A program made the position numbers and the translations under genes. The notes under the pieces are model-generated. The model was not told the origin of the DNA, made no database searches, and was given only the letters and a program-made list of their open reading frames with translations. From assembly GCA_964492895.1 (NCBI GenBank), contig CAZBLR010000023.1:1-27340 (forward strand): DNA of 27,340 nucleotides, read 5' to 3'. The stretch's first letter is position 1, and each line of letters starts with the position of its first letter. Below are positions 15,830 through 24,309 of the stretch, one piece after another. Source of the DNA: DATLWN01 sp964492895. Its GTDB lineage: Bacteria; Pseudomonadota; Zetaproteobacteria; Mariprofundales; Mariprofundaceae.

Positions 15830-17269
15830 ATGCATCTTAGGGGGGTCATCTCCACGCTCGGCGTCCTCGTGGCGCTGTTCGGGCTGAGCATGGTCGTGCC
15901 AACCGCGGTCGACCTGTACTACGGAACGGGCCAGGCGCTGCATTTCATCCTCGCCAGTCTGATGGTGGTTGTCCTGGGATTGGCGATGCGCAAGCTGGGT
16001 GGCCGACTCGATTACCAACTCAGCCACAAGGACGGCTTCCTGATTGTCTCCATAGCGTGGGTATTGCTGTCCATCCTGGGTGCCGTACCGCTGTGGACCA
16101 CGGGCGTGTGCCATACCTTCTGGGACGGCTTCTTCGAGTCCGCCTCGGGCCTGACGACGACGGGATCGACGGTGCTCAGCGGCCTGGACAGCATGCCGCG
16201 GGCAGTGTTGTTCTGGCGCTCGATGGAACAGTTTATCGGCGGCATGGGGATCATCGTGCTGGCCGTGGCCGTCATGCCGCTGCTGGGTGTCGGCGGTATG
16301 CAGTTGTTCAAGGCCGAGGTGCCGGGGCCGGTCAAGGACAAGCTGACCGCGCGCGTGGCGGAAACGGCCAAGGCGCTGTGGTATATCTATTTCGGCATCA
16401 CCGTCGTCTGCGCCATCTGCATGTGGCTGGCCGGCATGAGCACGTTCGACGCGATCAACCACGCCATGTGCACGCTGGCCACCGGCGGCTTCTCGACCCA
16501 TGACGCCAGTATCGGCTATTTCCATTCGCCGCTGATCGACTGGGTGACCGTCGTGTTCATGTTCCTGGGCAGTGTGAACTTCAACCTGCACTTCGCGGCG
16601 CTGAGGCGCGGCATCTCGCTGAAGGCCTATGTGCAGGACGAGGAGTTCATCGCCTATGTCAAATGGCTGGCGTTCCTGCTGCTGGCCATCGGACTCGTCG
16701 CCGTACCCAAGGGCGCCACCATCTCCGATGTGGTGTTCAATACGGTGTCGCTGGTGTCGACGACCGGTCTGGTCTCGTCCGATTACAGCCTGTGGCCGCC
16801 GGTGACGGGCATTCTGCTGATCATCGGCATGCTGATCAGCGGCTGCGCCGGGTCGACCAGCGGCGGCGGCATCAAGGTCGTGCGCATGCTGCTGCTGTTC
16901 CGCCAGGGCAAGCGCGAGCTGCGCCGCCTGATCCATCCGCACGCGGTCATCCAGATCAAGCTCGGCCTGACCCGCATCCCGGAGTCGGTGGTGCAGGCCC
17001 TGTGGGGCTTTCTGGCGCTCTATGTCGTGTGCTTCGGCATCCTGGTCACGCTGGTGGCCCTGACCGGCGTGGACATGATCACGTCGATCTCCGCCGTCGT
17101 GACCTGCGTGACCAACAGCGGGCCGGGCTTCGGGCTGGTGGGTCCGGCCTCGAATTTCGGCGGCCTGCCGAGTGCGGCCAAGGGCATCCTCGCCTTTGCC
17201 ATGATCATCGGCCGCCTGGAGATTTTCAGTTTCTTCGTGCTGCTGATGCCGGAGTTCTGGCGGCGCTAG
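15830..17269 (+). CDS. trkH: Trk potassium uptake system membrane subunit TrkH
   Basis: TrkH is the inner-membrane potassium-conducting subunit. The 479-residue protein is strongly hydrophobic and has the four pore-loop repeats of the TrkH/KtrB superfamily: GLTTTGSTV (residues 107-115), CTLATGGFS (214-222), LVSTTGLVS (308-316) and VTNSGPGFG (427-435), with the intramembrane gate region near GCAGSTSGGGIK (338-349). Length matches E. coli TrkH (483). The start at 15830 lies 6 bases after the MITE-like element, so its ribosome binding site (perhaps ACAGG at 15816-15820) comes from the element's right end. Before insertion it would have begun 3 bases after the trkA stop. Confidence 0.95.
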   Translation: MHLRGVISTLGVLVALFGLSMVVPTAVDLYYGTGQALHFILASLMVVVLGLAMRKLGGRLDYQLSHKDGFLIVSIAWVLLSILGAVPLWTTGVCHTFWDGFFESASGLTTTGSTVLSGLDSMPRAVLFWRSMEQFIGGMGIIVLAVAVMPLLGVGGMQLFKAEVPGPVKDKLTARVAETAKALWYIYFGITVVCAICMWLAGMSTFDAINHAMCTLATGGFSTHDASIGYFHSPLIDWVTVVFMFLGSVNFNLHFAALRRGISLKAYVQDEEFIAYVKWLAFLLLAIGLVAVPKGATISDVVFNTVSLVSTTGLVSSDYSLWPPVTGILLIIGMLISGCAGSTSGGGIKVVRMLLLFRQGKRELRRLIHPHAVIQIKLGLTRIPESVVQALWGFLALYVVCFGILVTLVALTGVDMITSISAVVTCVTNSGPGFGLVGPASNFGGLPSAAKGILAFAMIIGRLEIFSFFVLLMPEFWRR

Positions 17270-17272
17270 AGC

Positions 17273-17330
17273 AGCGAGGAACGAGTGCTGAGTGCCGGAA
17301 AAACTCGCTACGCGTCCCTCGTCTCTCGCT
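17273..17330. repeat. Imperfect inverted repeat across the trkH-rnr convergent ends
   Basis: AGCGAGGAACGAG (17273-17285) is mirrored by CTCGTCTCTCGCT (17318-17330), matching at 11 of 13 positions, with a 32-base loop. The right arm lies within the last codons of rnr. It may work as a weak transcription stop for the two convergent genes or be a remnant of a dispersed intergenic repeat. No T tract follows it closely. Confidence 0.45.
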
Positions 17331-19509
17331 CCTTATCCCTTGTCGGCATCGATTCCGGCTCCAGGGTCACATTGATCAGGCCGCGCACCGGATCGGTGGA
17401 TTCGATGCGCACGCGCAGCCTGTCCCCGAGATGGTAGGCATGGCCGCCACGGCGGGCCACGAGCCGGTGCCCGGTCTCATCGAGGATGTACTGGGAGCCC
17501 AGGCTGTCGAGCGACAGCGAGCCCTCGGCCAGGGTCGGCTGCAGCTCCAGGAACATGCGCCGCTTGCTCATGCCGGAGATCACGGCAGCGAATTCCGAGC
17601 CGACGTCCTTGGCATGGTACAGTGCCGCCAGCATGGCCTGCGTATCCCATTCCGACTGGGTCTGCTTGCGTTCCTGGACCGAGGTGGTCTCGCCGATGGC
17701 GGCCAGCTCCGAGGCCGGGAGCGCCGCATCCGGCGACTCGTTCCTGAGCATGGCCTTCAGCCGCCGGTGCACGGTCAGGTCGGCATAGCGGCGGATCGGG
17801 CTGGTGAAATGGCAGTAGGAGCGGTAGGCCAGGCCGAAATGCCCGAGGTTGTCGGGTGAATACCGCGCCTGCTGCATCGAGCGCAGGATCAGCCGGTGCA
17901 GCACATGCGCCACCGGGGTGTCCGAGGCCTGTTCGAGGATGCGCTCCACGTCGGCGGGCCTCAGCGGCCGGTTCGGCTTGTTGGGCAGGGCCAGGCCGAA
18001 GGGGGCCAGGAAATCGTTCAGCAGCTGCACCGATTCCGGCTTGGGCGGCGCATGCACGCGGTACAACAGCGGCACCTGCCGTTCCTCGAAGTATTCGGCC
18101 ATGGCCGTGTTGGCGGCGAGCATCATCTCCTCGATCAGGCGGTGGGAGACGAGACGTTCCTGCACATCGAGCGAACTGACCGTGTTGTCGTGCAGCACGG
18201 CGCGCACCTCGGGCAGGTCCAGATCCAGCGCCCCGCGCTTTTTGCGCATCTTCTCCAGCATGCCGAACAGCCGTTCGGCCTGGCGCAGCATGGCGCGCAC
18301 CGCCTCATCGGGCACGGCACCGGCATCCCCGTCCTGCAGCCAGGCGCCGACCTGGCGGTAGGTCAGGCGGGCGCGCGAACGGATGACGGCCTCATGCACC
18401 TGCACCGCCCGGCGGGTGCCGTTGGCATCGAAGCGCATGCGCACCACCATGGCCAGCCGCAGCACCTGCGGGTTCAGCGAGCAGACGCCGTTGCTCAGCC
18501 GCTCCGGCAGCATCGGGATCACGCGGTCCGGGAAGTAGAAGGAATTGCCGCGCTCGCCGGCGTCGCGATCCAGGGCCGTGCCCGGGCGGACGTATTCGGC
18601 CACGTCGGCGATGGCGACCCAGGCCTCGAAGCCCTCGCCGCGCGGATGCACGCAGACGGCGTCGTCGAAATCGCGGGCATCCTCGCCGTCGATGGTGACG
18701 AACTCCAGATGCGTGAAGTCGGCGTGATGCGGGAAGCGGCCGGGCACCACCTCGGGATCGATGCCTTCGGCCTCCTGCTGCACGTCGGCGGGGAAATCCC
18801 CGGGCAGGCCGTTTTCGGCGACGACCAGGTCGATCAGCTTGGCCGGCTCCAGGATGTCGCCCAGCACGCCGACGACATGGCCGCGCAAGGGGACGCTGCC
18901 GCGCTCGACGCGCACGCGTACCCAGTCGCCGTCGTGCGCCCCCGCCGCATCCCTCGCCTTGATCAGGATTCGCTGGGGCATGCGCCGCGAGCGCGGCTCC
19001 ACCATGCCGATGCCCTCATGGATGACCAGGCGGCCGACCAGCGTGTCGCTGGCCTCATGCACCACGCGAATCAGCTCGGCGGCGGTGCGGCCGCGCCGGT
19101 TCACCACCCGCACCTCCACCACATCCCCATGCATCAGGCCGGCGGTCTCGCCGGCCGGCAGGAACAGATCCTTGTCCTGGCCCTGCACGCTGACGAATCC
19201 GTAGCCGTCCGGGTGCAGGCTCAGCGAACCGACCCAGCTGCGCCGGCGCCCCGTGGATGCAAGCTGCCGCCCATGCCTGCTCAGTTCGCCATCGTCCAGC
19301 ATCTGCGCGATGGTCCGCTCCAGCGCCTTGCGGTCACCGGCGCGGTGCAGGCGCAGGGACTTGGCCAGCTCGTGGACGTCGCCCCGGCCGTCCGGCATCT
19401 GGCGGATGGCATCCAGGACCTGCTGGGGCCGGAGGCGCGACGGTTGGGGCTGATGCCGGCCCTTGGGTTGCTGATGGTGACGGGGGGGTCCGCTATTCTT
19501 TCTTGACAC
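17308..19509 (-). CDS. rnr: Ribonuclease R
   Basis: RNase R is a processive 3'-5' exoribonuclease that degrades structured RNA. The 733-residue protein has an N-terminal winged-helix region (about 27-85), two cold-shock domains (about 92-240), the RNB catalytic domain with the aspartate cluster D274, D280, D282 and D283 in TIDGEDARDFDDAV, and a C-terminal S1 domain (about 645-722). It is shorter than E. coli RNase R (813) because the lysine-rich C-terminal tail is missing; the short tail PTRDKERETRDA falls in a repeat-like sequence. The start is GTG at 19509 with GGAG 7 bases upstream; it overlaps the -35 of the divergent tRNA-Leu promoter. No rlmB follows, though it often does. Confidence 0.94.
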   Translation of the reverse strand: MSRKNSGPPRHHQQPKGRHQPQPSRLRPQQVLDAIRQMPDGRGDVHELAKSLRLHRAGDRKALERTIAQMLDDGELSRHGRQLASTGRRRSWVGSLSLHPDGYGFVSVQGQDKDLFLPAGETAGLMHGDVVEVRVVNRRGRTAAELIRVVHEASDTLVGRLVIHEGIGMVEPRSRRMPQRILIKARDAAGAHDGDWVRVRVERGSVPLRGHVVGVLGDILEPAKLIDLVVAENGLPGDFPADVQQEAEGIDPEVVPGRFPHHADFTHLEFVTIDGEDARDFDDAVCVHPRGEGFEAWVAIADVAEYVRPGTALDRDAGERGNSFYFPDRVIPMLPERLSNGVCSLNPQVLRLAMVVRMRFDANGTRRAVQVHEAVIRSRARLTYRQVGAWLQDGDAGAVPDEAVRAMLRQAERLFGMLEKMRKKRGALDLDLPEVRAVLHDNTVSSLDVQERLVSHRLIEEMMLAANTAMAEYFEERQVPLLYRVHAPPKPESVQLLNDFLAPFGLALPNKPNRPLRPADVERILEQASDTPVAHVLHRLILRSMQQARYSPDNLGHFGLAYRSYCHFTSPIRRYADLTVHRRLKAMLRNESPDAALPASELAAIGETTSVQERKQTQSEWDTQAMLAALYHAKDVGSEFAAVISGMSKRRMFLELQPTLAEGSLSLDSLGSQYILDETGHRLVARRGGHAYHLGDRLRVRIESTDPVRGLINVTLEPESMPTRDKERETRDA

Positions 19510-19530
19510 GTAGGTGCTCCATTTTACTAT
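19503..19530 (+). promoter_or_regulatory. Sigma-70 type promoter of tRNA-Leu
   Basis: A perfect -35 TTGACA (19503-19508) and TACTAT (19525-19530) are 16 bases apart, upstream of tRNA-Leu, giving a start near 19537 and a 5' leader of about 33 bases. The -35 overlaps the GTG start of the divergent rnr gene and the -10 overlaps the region just upstream of the rnr ribosome binding site, so the two units share control DNA. Confidence 0.7.
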
Positions 19531-19569
19531 TCCGGCCCTCGCATGGCGCTTTGCCGCATGCGGGTCGAT

Positions 19570-19656
<87 letters not shown>

Positions 19657-19676
19657 TGATCGGGTATCCGGCCACA

Positions 19677-19706
19677 GGCCCGGCGCTTCGGCGCCGGGCT
19701 TTTTTT
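19677..19706 (+). terminator. Intrinsic terminator after tRNA-Leu
   Basis: A 10-bp GC-rich stem, GGCCCGGCGC (19677-19686) with GCGCCGGGCT (19691-19700), closed by the extra-stable TTCG tetraloop, is followed by seven T residues (19700-19706). Confidence 0.95.
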
Positions 19707-19759
19707 CGCCGCCGCCGTCCCCGGCACGCTAGCAGAGTTGCTTACGTAAATCGCCTGCC

Positions 19760-19788
19760 TTGTAGCCAGCCTTTCCCTTACTCATAAT
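19760..19788 (+). promoter_or_regulatory. Candidate promoter of xerD
   Basis: TTGTAG (19760-19765) and CATAAT (19783-19788) are separated by 17 bases. The -10 overlaps the first ATG of the xerD frame (19787), so a transcript from it would start near 19795 and translation would have to use the in-frame ATG at 19796 or 19802, with almost no leader. Confidence 0.45.
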
Positions 19789-20695
19789 GGGCTTCATGGG
19801 GATGGCAAGCGAACAACAGGACAGGATGGTCGGCCTGCTGCAGCGGCTGTCCATGCTGCATGGATGGTCGGCGCGCACGACCGAGTCCTATGTCCACGAC
19901 ATCCGCCATGCCGATGCCTATTTCCGGGCGGTACAGCATACGGATGCGTTCGCCGCGGACCGGGAGCAGGTGTTGCAGTACTTCGCTGCCCTGCGCCAGC
20001 AGGGATTCCGCGAGTCGACCATCCAGCGCCGGCGCAGCGCCATGGCGACCTGGTTCACTTTCCTGCAGGAGGAGGGGCTGCGCGGCGATCATCCGGCCCG
20101 GCAATTGCCGAAGATGCGCAAGAGCCGGCCGCTTCCGAAGCTGATGAACGAAACGGACGTCGAGCGGCTGCTGCTGGCACCGGATGTGCAAAGCGGTGTC
20201 GGGCTGCGCGACCGCTGCATGCTGGAGCTGTTGTACGCCACCGGCCTGCGCGTCAGCGAGCTGGTCGGCCTGGCCATGGGCAACCTGGACATGCAGGGCG
20301 GGCTGGTGCGCGTCATCGGCAAGGGTGACAAGGAGCGTCTGGTGCCGTTCGGCGAGGAGGCCGAGCGCTGGCTGCGCGCCTGGCTGGAGCAACGTCCGTC
20401 CGTGCGCAGTGCCTACCTGTTTCCCGGCCGGCAGGGGCGACCGATGACGCGCCAGAATTTCTGGCAGCGCCTGCGCCTGTACGCGCGCAAGGCCGGCGTC
20501 GTGCCCGCCCCGTCGCCGCATACCCTGCGTCATGCCTTCGCCACGCATCTGTTGAACCACGGGGCCGATCTCAGGGCGGTGCAGATGCTGCTCGGGCATG
20601 CCAACATCAGTACCACGGAGATCTATACCCACGTCACGCGGGCCAGGCTGCACGAGCTGGTGAATCGCAGCCATCCCCTGGGAGGGGCGGCATGA
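19787..20695 (+). CDS. xerD: Site-specific tyrosine recombinase XerD
   Basis: XerC/XerD resolve chromosome dimers at dif with FtsK. The protein (302 residues from 19787; 297 from ATG 19802) has an N-terminal SAM-like DNA-binding domain and a catalytic domain with all active residues: R155 (ATGLRVSEL), K179 (GKGDKER), H245 and R248 (PHTLRHAFATHLL), H271 (LLGHANI) and nucleophile Y280 (TTEIYTHV). The sequence and length fit XerD better than phage integrases, and no att duplication of the nearby tRNA-Leu is seen. The first ATG may lie within the promoter; MASEQQDR at 19802 is an equally good start. Usual dsbC is not downstream; instead it overlaps, as ATGA, a gene for a cyclic-nucleotide-binding-like protein. 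Confidence 0.92.
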   Translation: MGFMGMASEQQDRMVGLLQRLSMLHGWSARTTESYVHDIRHADAYFRAVQHTDAFAADREQVLQYFAALRQQGFRESTIQRRRSAMATWFTFLQEEGLRGDHPARQLPKMRKSRPLPKLMNETDVERLLLAPDVQSGVGLRDRCMLELLYATGLRVSELVGLAMGNLDMQGGLVRVIGKGDKERLVPFGEEAERWLRAWLEQRPSVRSAYLFPGRQGRPMTRQNFWQRLRLYARKAGVVPAPSPHTLRHAFATHLLNHGADLRAVQMLLGHANISTTEIYTHVTRARLHELVNRSHPLGGAA

Positions 20696-21894
20696 ACGCC
20701 GGCTATGCCGTCAGCGACAAGCTCAGGGCCGCGCGCAAGGCGGTCTCGCGCCGGGCGTTCTCCGAGGCCAAGGCCCTGTTTGCCGAGGTGCTGCAGCAGG
20801 AAGACATGCGCGCGGATATCGATGTCCGGCTCAGGCACGCCTACTGTGCCGAGCAAACCGGGGATTACACCGATGCCGTGGCATCCTACCGGCAGGTGGT
20901 GACGAGCTATCGGGACACGGGCGAAAACGCCGCCGCCGAGAAACTGCTGGCGAAGATCCAGGACCTGGAGCAGGCCGAGATCGATGCGCTGGAGAACGAG
21001 AAGGTCGAATCCGCGCCGGAGATCCGGCCCATCGGCGTCAATACGCCGCCCATGGAGCGCCAGGCGCTGATTCGGCGCCTGTGCCAGATCGGCATTCCCA
21101 GGCACCTGGATGCCCGCGACCTGCTCTGCCGCGCCGGGGACCCGCCTGCCCACCTGTGGCTGCTCCGCTCCGGTTCGCTGCGAGTCGAGGTCGAGGGCTA
21201 TGATGAGCAGGCGAGCATGGAGCCGCCGGACGGCGGCATGATGCTGGTCGGCGAGGGCGGGTTCTTCACCCAGCAGCGGCGGGCGGCGACGGTGGTCGCG
21301 GAAGCGCCTACGGATGTGTTCGAGATCTCGCGCGACGTGGTGACCGTCGAACAGCATGCCGATCCGTCGTTCGCGGCCGGCATGGATGCGCTGCTGCTGG
21401 ACTACTGGATCGAGCCGGTGCTGTCGCGGCACGATGTGTTCGAACGCATCAACGACGTCGATCGCCGGCGCCTGGCCTCCGAATTCGAGAAAATGGAGGT
21501 CGATGCGGGTCAGACCCTGATCGAGGCCGGCGAGCAGCAGGATGCGGCCTACCTGCTGTTGTCCGGCTGCGCCTTCCTGATGCATGCCGATCCCGCGCAA
21601 GGGGACGACAGCCTCGAGGACGGGGACGGCTCGTTCACGACCAGCCTGTTCCCGGCCGACCTGATCAATCTCGGGGGGCTGCTGCACGATTTCGTCAGCC
21701 CGTACCGGGTCGTTGCGGCCACGCCCCTGCAGCTGCTGAGGCTGTCCCGGGAACGATTCGAACCCTATGCCATGCGACGATCCTGGATCATCGATGCGAT
21801 CGTGAAGATCTCCCGCAAGCCTGCGCATCTGCAGGTCATGAAACCGGACGAGTCCTACCGATGGTTCATCAATCGCGACATTTCGGCCGCGTGA
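20692..21894 (+). CDS. TPR-like, double cyclic-nucleotide-binding-domain protein (copy 1)
   Basis: The 400-residue protein has no recognised name. Residues 8-95 form helical repeats of TPR type (AFSEAKALFAEVL, GDYTDAVASYRQVV). Two jelly-roll domains of the cNMP-binding/CRP type follow, at about 140-235 and 250-365. The first keeps a phosphate-binding-cassette-like pattern, VGEGGFFTQQRRAATV (G187, E188, R196/R197); the second has LGGLLHDFVSPYRVVA in that place and is probably unable to bind a nucleotide. There is no DNA-binding helix-turn-helix, signal peptide or membrane helix, so it may be a soluble sensor or scaffold. ATG 20692 overlaps the xerD stop and has GGAGGGG upstream. It is a tandem paralogue of the next gene. 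Ligand and partner are unknown. Confidence 0.75.
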   Translation: MNAGYAVSDKLRAARKAVSRRAFSEAKALFAEVLQQEDMRADIDVRLRHAYCAEQTGDYTDAVASYRQVVTSYRDTGENAAAEKLLAKIQDLEQAEIDALENEKVESAPEIRPIGVNTPPMERQALIRRLCQIGIPRHLDARDLLCRAGDPPAHLWLLRSGSLRVEVEGYDEQASMEPPDGGMMLVGEGGFFTQQRRAATVVAEAPTDVFEISRDVVTVEQHADPSFAAGMDALLLDYWIEPVLSRHDVFERINDVDRRRLASEFEKMEVDAGQTLIEAGEQQDAAYLLLSGCAFLMHADPAQGDDSLEDGDGSFTTSLFPADLINLGGLLHDFVSPYRVVAATPLQLLRLSRERFEPYAMRRSWIIDAIVKISRKPAHLQVMKPDESYRWFINRDISAA

Positions 21895-21901
21895 CGCCGG
21901 G

Positions 21902-23044
21902 GTGAGCGGGTTGGCTTCCGATCACGCCAAGGTGTTCCGCGGTGCCCGCGAGGCCGTTCGCAACGGGGATTTCGGAAAGGCACGCCAGCTCTACGATAGC
22001 CTGCGCAAGATGGGCGCCGGGGATCAGGACAAGGAGGTGCAGCAGCACTATGCCTATGCCTGCGAGCGCACCGGGGATTACAGCGAGGCGCTGGACGCAT
22101 ACCGGGAGCTGATGCGCCAGTATCTGGACGATGGTGTCGACGAGCTGGATGAATCGCTCCCGACGTCGGGCGGGGAGGCCATCGATGTCGACCGCATGCA
22201 GCACTTCAGCCGCGATGCCGACGAGTCGAAGCTGATCTTACGCCTGTTCCGCGATGCGGACAGCCGCAAGGTGCAGGCCGGAGCGTTCCTGTGCCGGGCG
22301 GGAGAGGTGGCCAACCAGATGTGGCTGCTGACCGGAGGCAAACTCGACGTGATTTTGCCGGGGCAGGGGGTGATGCGGGTGAGCGGGACACCGAAGCGCC
22401 CTTGCCTGCTCGGTGAGCTGCCGTATTTCACCCGCATGCGCCGCTCCGCCGATCTGCACGCGGACACCGAGGCGAGCGTGCTGGAGCTGCCGTACGCGCG
22501 CATTCCCGAGATCGTGCACGAGGCGCCCGATATCGGCCTGCTGCTCGAGCACCTGTTCCGGCACCGCCTGGTGCTGCAGGTGCTGTCCAAGCACCAGATC
22601 TTCAAGCTGCTGAACGACGTGGATCGGCGGCGGATCGCCATGATCTTCGAGAACACCTGCCTCAAAGCGGGGGAGGTGCTGGCGGAAAAGGGCCAGGAGG
22701 TGCCGGAGGCCTACATGGTGCAGTCGGGTACGATGCTGCTGCTGTACCGCAATGCCGAAGGCAAGGAGACGCTGATCGGCAGCATGCAGGTGGGGGACAT
22801 GTTCCACCTGGGCGGCCTGTTGCGCGGCTTCCACGCCCCGTACCGCATCGTTGCCGGTACCCCGGTGCGGCTGTTGCGCCTGCCGCGCGCGCGGCTCGAA
22901 CCCTTCATGCTGCATCGACCGTGGCTGATCAAGGCGCTGGTCAGGCGCAGCCGCATGGCGGGAGAACAGCAGATCATGCATCCGGAGGCCGGGGATCTCT
23001 GGGCAGCCGACCGCTACGTCGATCTCGATCGTACTTTGGGTTGA
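21902..23044 (+). CDS. TPR-like, double cyclic-nucleotide-binding-domain protein (copy 2)
   Basis: The 380-residue protein is a diverged paralogue of the preceding gene, with the same order: TPR-like helices (about 10-75, DFGKARQLYDSL and GDYSEALDAYREL), a first cNMP-binding-like domain (about 120-225) with LLGELPYFTRMRRSADL (G171, E172, R180/R181) in the cassette position, and a second (about 235-345) with LGGLLRGFHAPYRIVA. Shared signatures with copy 1 include LCRAGE/D, NDVDRRR, and LLRLPRARLEPF/LLRLSRERFEPY. No output domain is visible. Start may be GTG 21902 or TTG 21911; GGTGA at 21901-21905 would suit the latter. It begins 7 bases after copy 1, so both are co-transcribed with xerD, and citrate synthase follows after 47 bases. 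Confidence 0.75.
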   Translation: MSGLASDHAKVFRGAREAVRNGDFGKARQLYDSLRKMGAGDQDKEVQQHYAYACERTGDYSEALDAYRELMRQYLDDGVDELDESLPTSGGEAIDVDRMQHFSRDADESKLILRLFRDADSRKVQAGAFLCRAGEVANQMWLLTGGKLDVILPGQGVMRVSGTPKRPCLLGELPYFTRMRRSADLHADTEASVLELPYARIPEIVHEAPDIGLLLEHLFRHRLVLQVLSKHQIFKLLNDVDRRRIAMIFENTCLKAGEVLAEKGQEVPEAYMVQSGTMLLLYRNAEGKETLIGSMQVGDMFHLGGLLRGFHAPYRIVAGTPVRLLRLPRARLEPFMLHRPWLIKALVRRSRMAGEQQIMHPEAGDLWAADRYVDLDRTLG

Positions 23045-23091
23045 TCATTCCCCAGACTCCGCTACCTTCACCGGGCACGAGGAGGCGCGAT

Positions 23092-24261
23092 ATGACCAAA
23101 CCGGAGGCATCCACCCCGACGCTGGTTCCCGGCCTGGCCGGCGTGCCCATCGCCGAATCGGCCATCTCCTTCATCGATGGACAGCGGGGCCACCTGGAAT
23201 ACCGCGGCATCGATATCGAGACCCTGGCGGAGCGCTCCACCTTCGAGGAATGCGCCTATCTGCTGATTTACGGCCATCTGCCGACACGCGAGCAGCTGGC
23301 CGCATTCGACGCCGGCCTCCGGCACCACCGCCGCGTCAAGTTCCGTATCCGCGACATGATCAAGTGCTTTCCCGAGTCCGCGCATCCGATGGACGCGCTG
23401 CAGGCCAGCGTGGCGGCGCTGGGGATGTTCTACCCGATTCCCCGCGGCCTGGATTCCGGCGTCTTCGATGACGAGGTGGTCCGGTCGGCATGCCTGCGCC
23501 TGATCGCCAAGATGCCGACGCTGGTGGCCGCCTATGCGCGCATGCGTCACGGGGACGATCCGATCGCGCCGCGCGATGACCTGACCCATGCCGGAAATTT
23601 CCTGTACATGCTGACCGGGGAGGAGCCCGACGAGTTGAGCGAACGCGTGATGGATGTGGCGCTGATCGTGCATGCCGACCATACGATGAATGCCAGCACC
23701 TTCGCCATGCGCGTCACCGCCTCGACCCTGGCCGACCCGTATACGTCGATCAGCGCCGCCATCGGCGCCCTGTCCGGCCCCCTGCACGGCGGCGCCAACG
23801 AGGACGTGCTGAAGATGCTCGATGGCATCGAATCGCCCGACCATGTCCAGTCCCTGATCGAGCGCAAGCTGGCCAACAAGGAGAAGATCCCCGGCCTGGG
23901 ACACCGCATCTACAAGACCAAGGATCCCCGGGCCACGCTGTTGCAGGAGTTGTACGGGCAGATGGCCGAACGCTTCGGCTCGGACCGGACCTACGAGGTG
24001 GCCAGCCGTATCGAGTCCCTGGTGGCGGACAGCCTCGGCAGCAAGGGCATCTGTCCGAACGTCGATTTCTATTCCGGCATCGTCTATCGCAAGCTCGGCT
24101 TCGATCCGAGCCTGTTCACGCCGATCTTCGCCATGGCCCGCGTGGCCGGCTGGCTGGCCCATTGGCGGGAACAGCTGCCGGCCAACCGGATCTTCCGCCC
24201 GATCCAGATCTACACCGGCGGCCACGGGCAGCCCTATGTCCCGATCGGGGAGCGGGGCTGA
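23092..24261 (+). CDS. gltA: Citrate synthase (short, homodimer-type)
   Basis: Citrate synthase joins acetyl-CoA and oxaloacetate at the entry of the TCA cycle. The 389-residue protein has the three catalytic residues H232 (SGPLHGGANEDVL), H271 (IPGLGHRIYKTKDPRA) and D325 (PNVDFYSG), and the C-terminal arginine region RPIQIYTGG. Its length and sequence resemble the short type found in Gram-positive bacteria and archaea rather than the longer NADH-inhibited hexameric type of enterobacteria; 2-methylcitrate synthase is an alternative, but no prp genes are near. ATG 23092 has GAGGAGG at 23079-23085; a frame extending to 22921 is within the previous gene and not family-like. A candidate hairpin follows the stop. 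Confidence 0.9.
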   Translation: MTKPEASTPTLVPGLAGVPIAESAISFIDGQRGHLEYRGIDIETLAERSTFEECAYLLIYGHLPTREQLAAFDAGLRHHRRVKFRIRDMIKCFPESAHPMDALQASVAALGMFYPIPRGLDSGVFDDEVVRSACLRLIAKMPTLVAAYARMRHGDDPIAPRDDLTHAGNFLYMLTGEEPDELSERVMDVALIVHADHTMNASTFAMRVTASTLADPYTSISAAIGALSGPLHGGANEDVLKMLDGIESPDHVQSLIERKLANKEKIPGLGHRIYKTKDPRATLLQELYGQMAERFGSDRTYEVASRIESLVADSLGSKGICPNVDFYSGIVYRKLGFDPSLFTPIFAMARVAGWLAHWREQLPANRIFRPIQIYTGGHGQPYVPIGERG

Positions 24262-24265
24262 GGAA

Positions 24266-24309
24266 GCGTGAAAGGTGAATCGTGAAGGGGCTCGTTTCAC
24301 CCTTCACGC
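24266..24309. repeat. Inverted repeat after citrate synthase, REP-like
   Basis: GCGTGAAAGGTG (24266-24277) pairs with CACCCTTCACGC (24298-24309) with one mismatch and a 20-base loop; the loop itself repeats the GTGAA-GG pattern (CGTGAAGGGG). It lies between the convergent citrate synthase and response regulator genes and could act as a transcription barrier, or be a copy of a dispersed GTGAAAGGTGAA-type intergenic repeat. There is no T tract. Confidence 0.5.

Noticed and set aside
22921..23091. N-terminal extension of citrate synthase
   Set aside because: It lies inside the preceding gene and is out of family; ATG 23092 has GAGGAGG at ideal distance.
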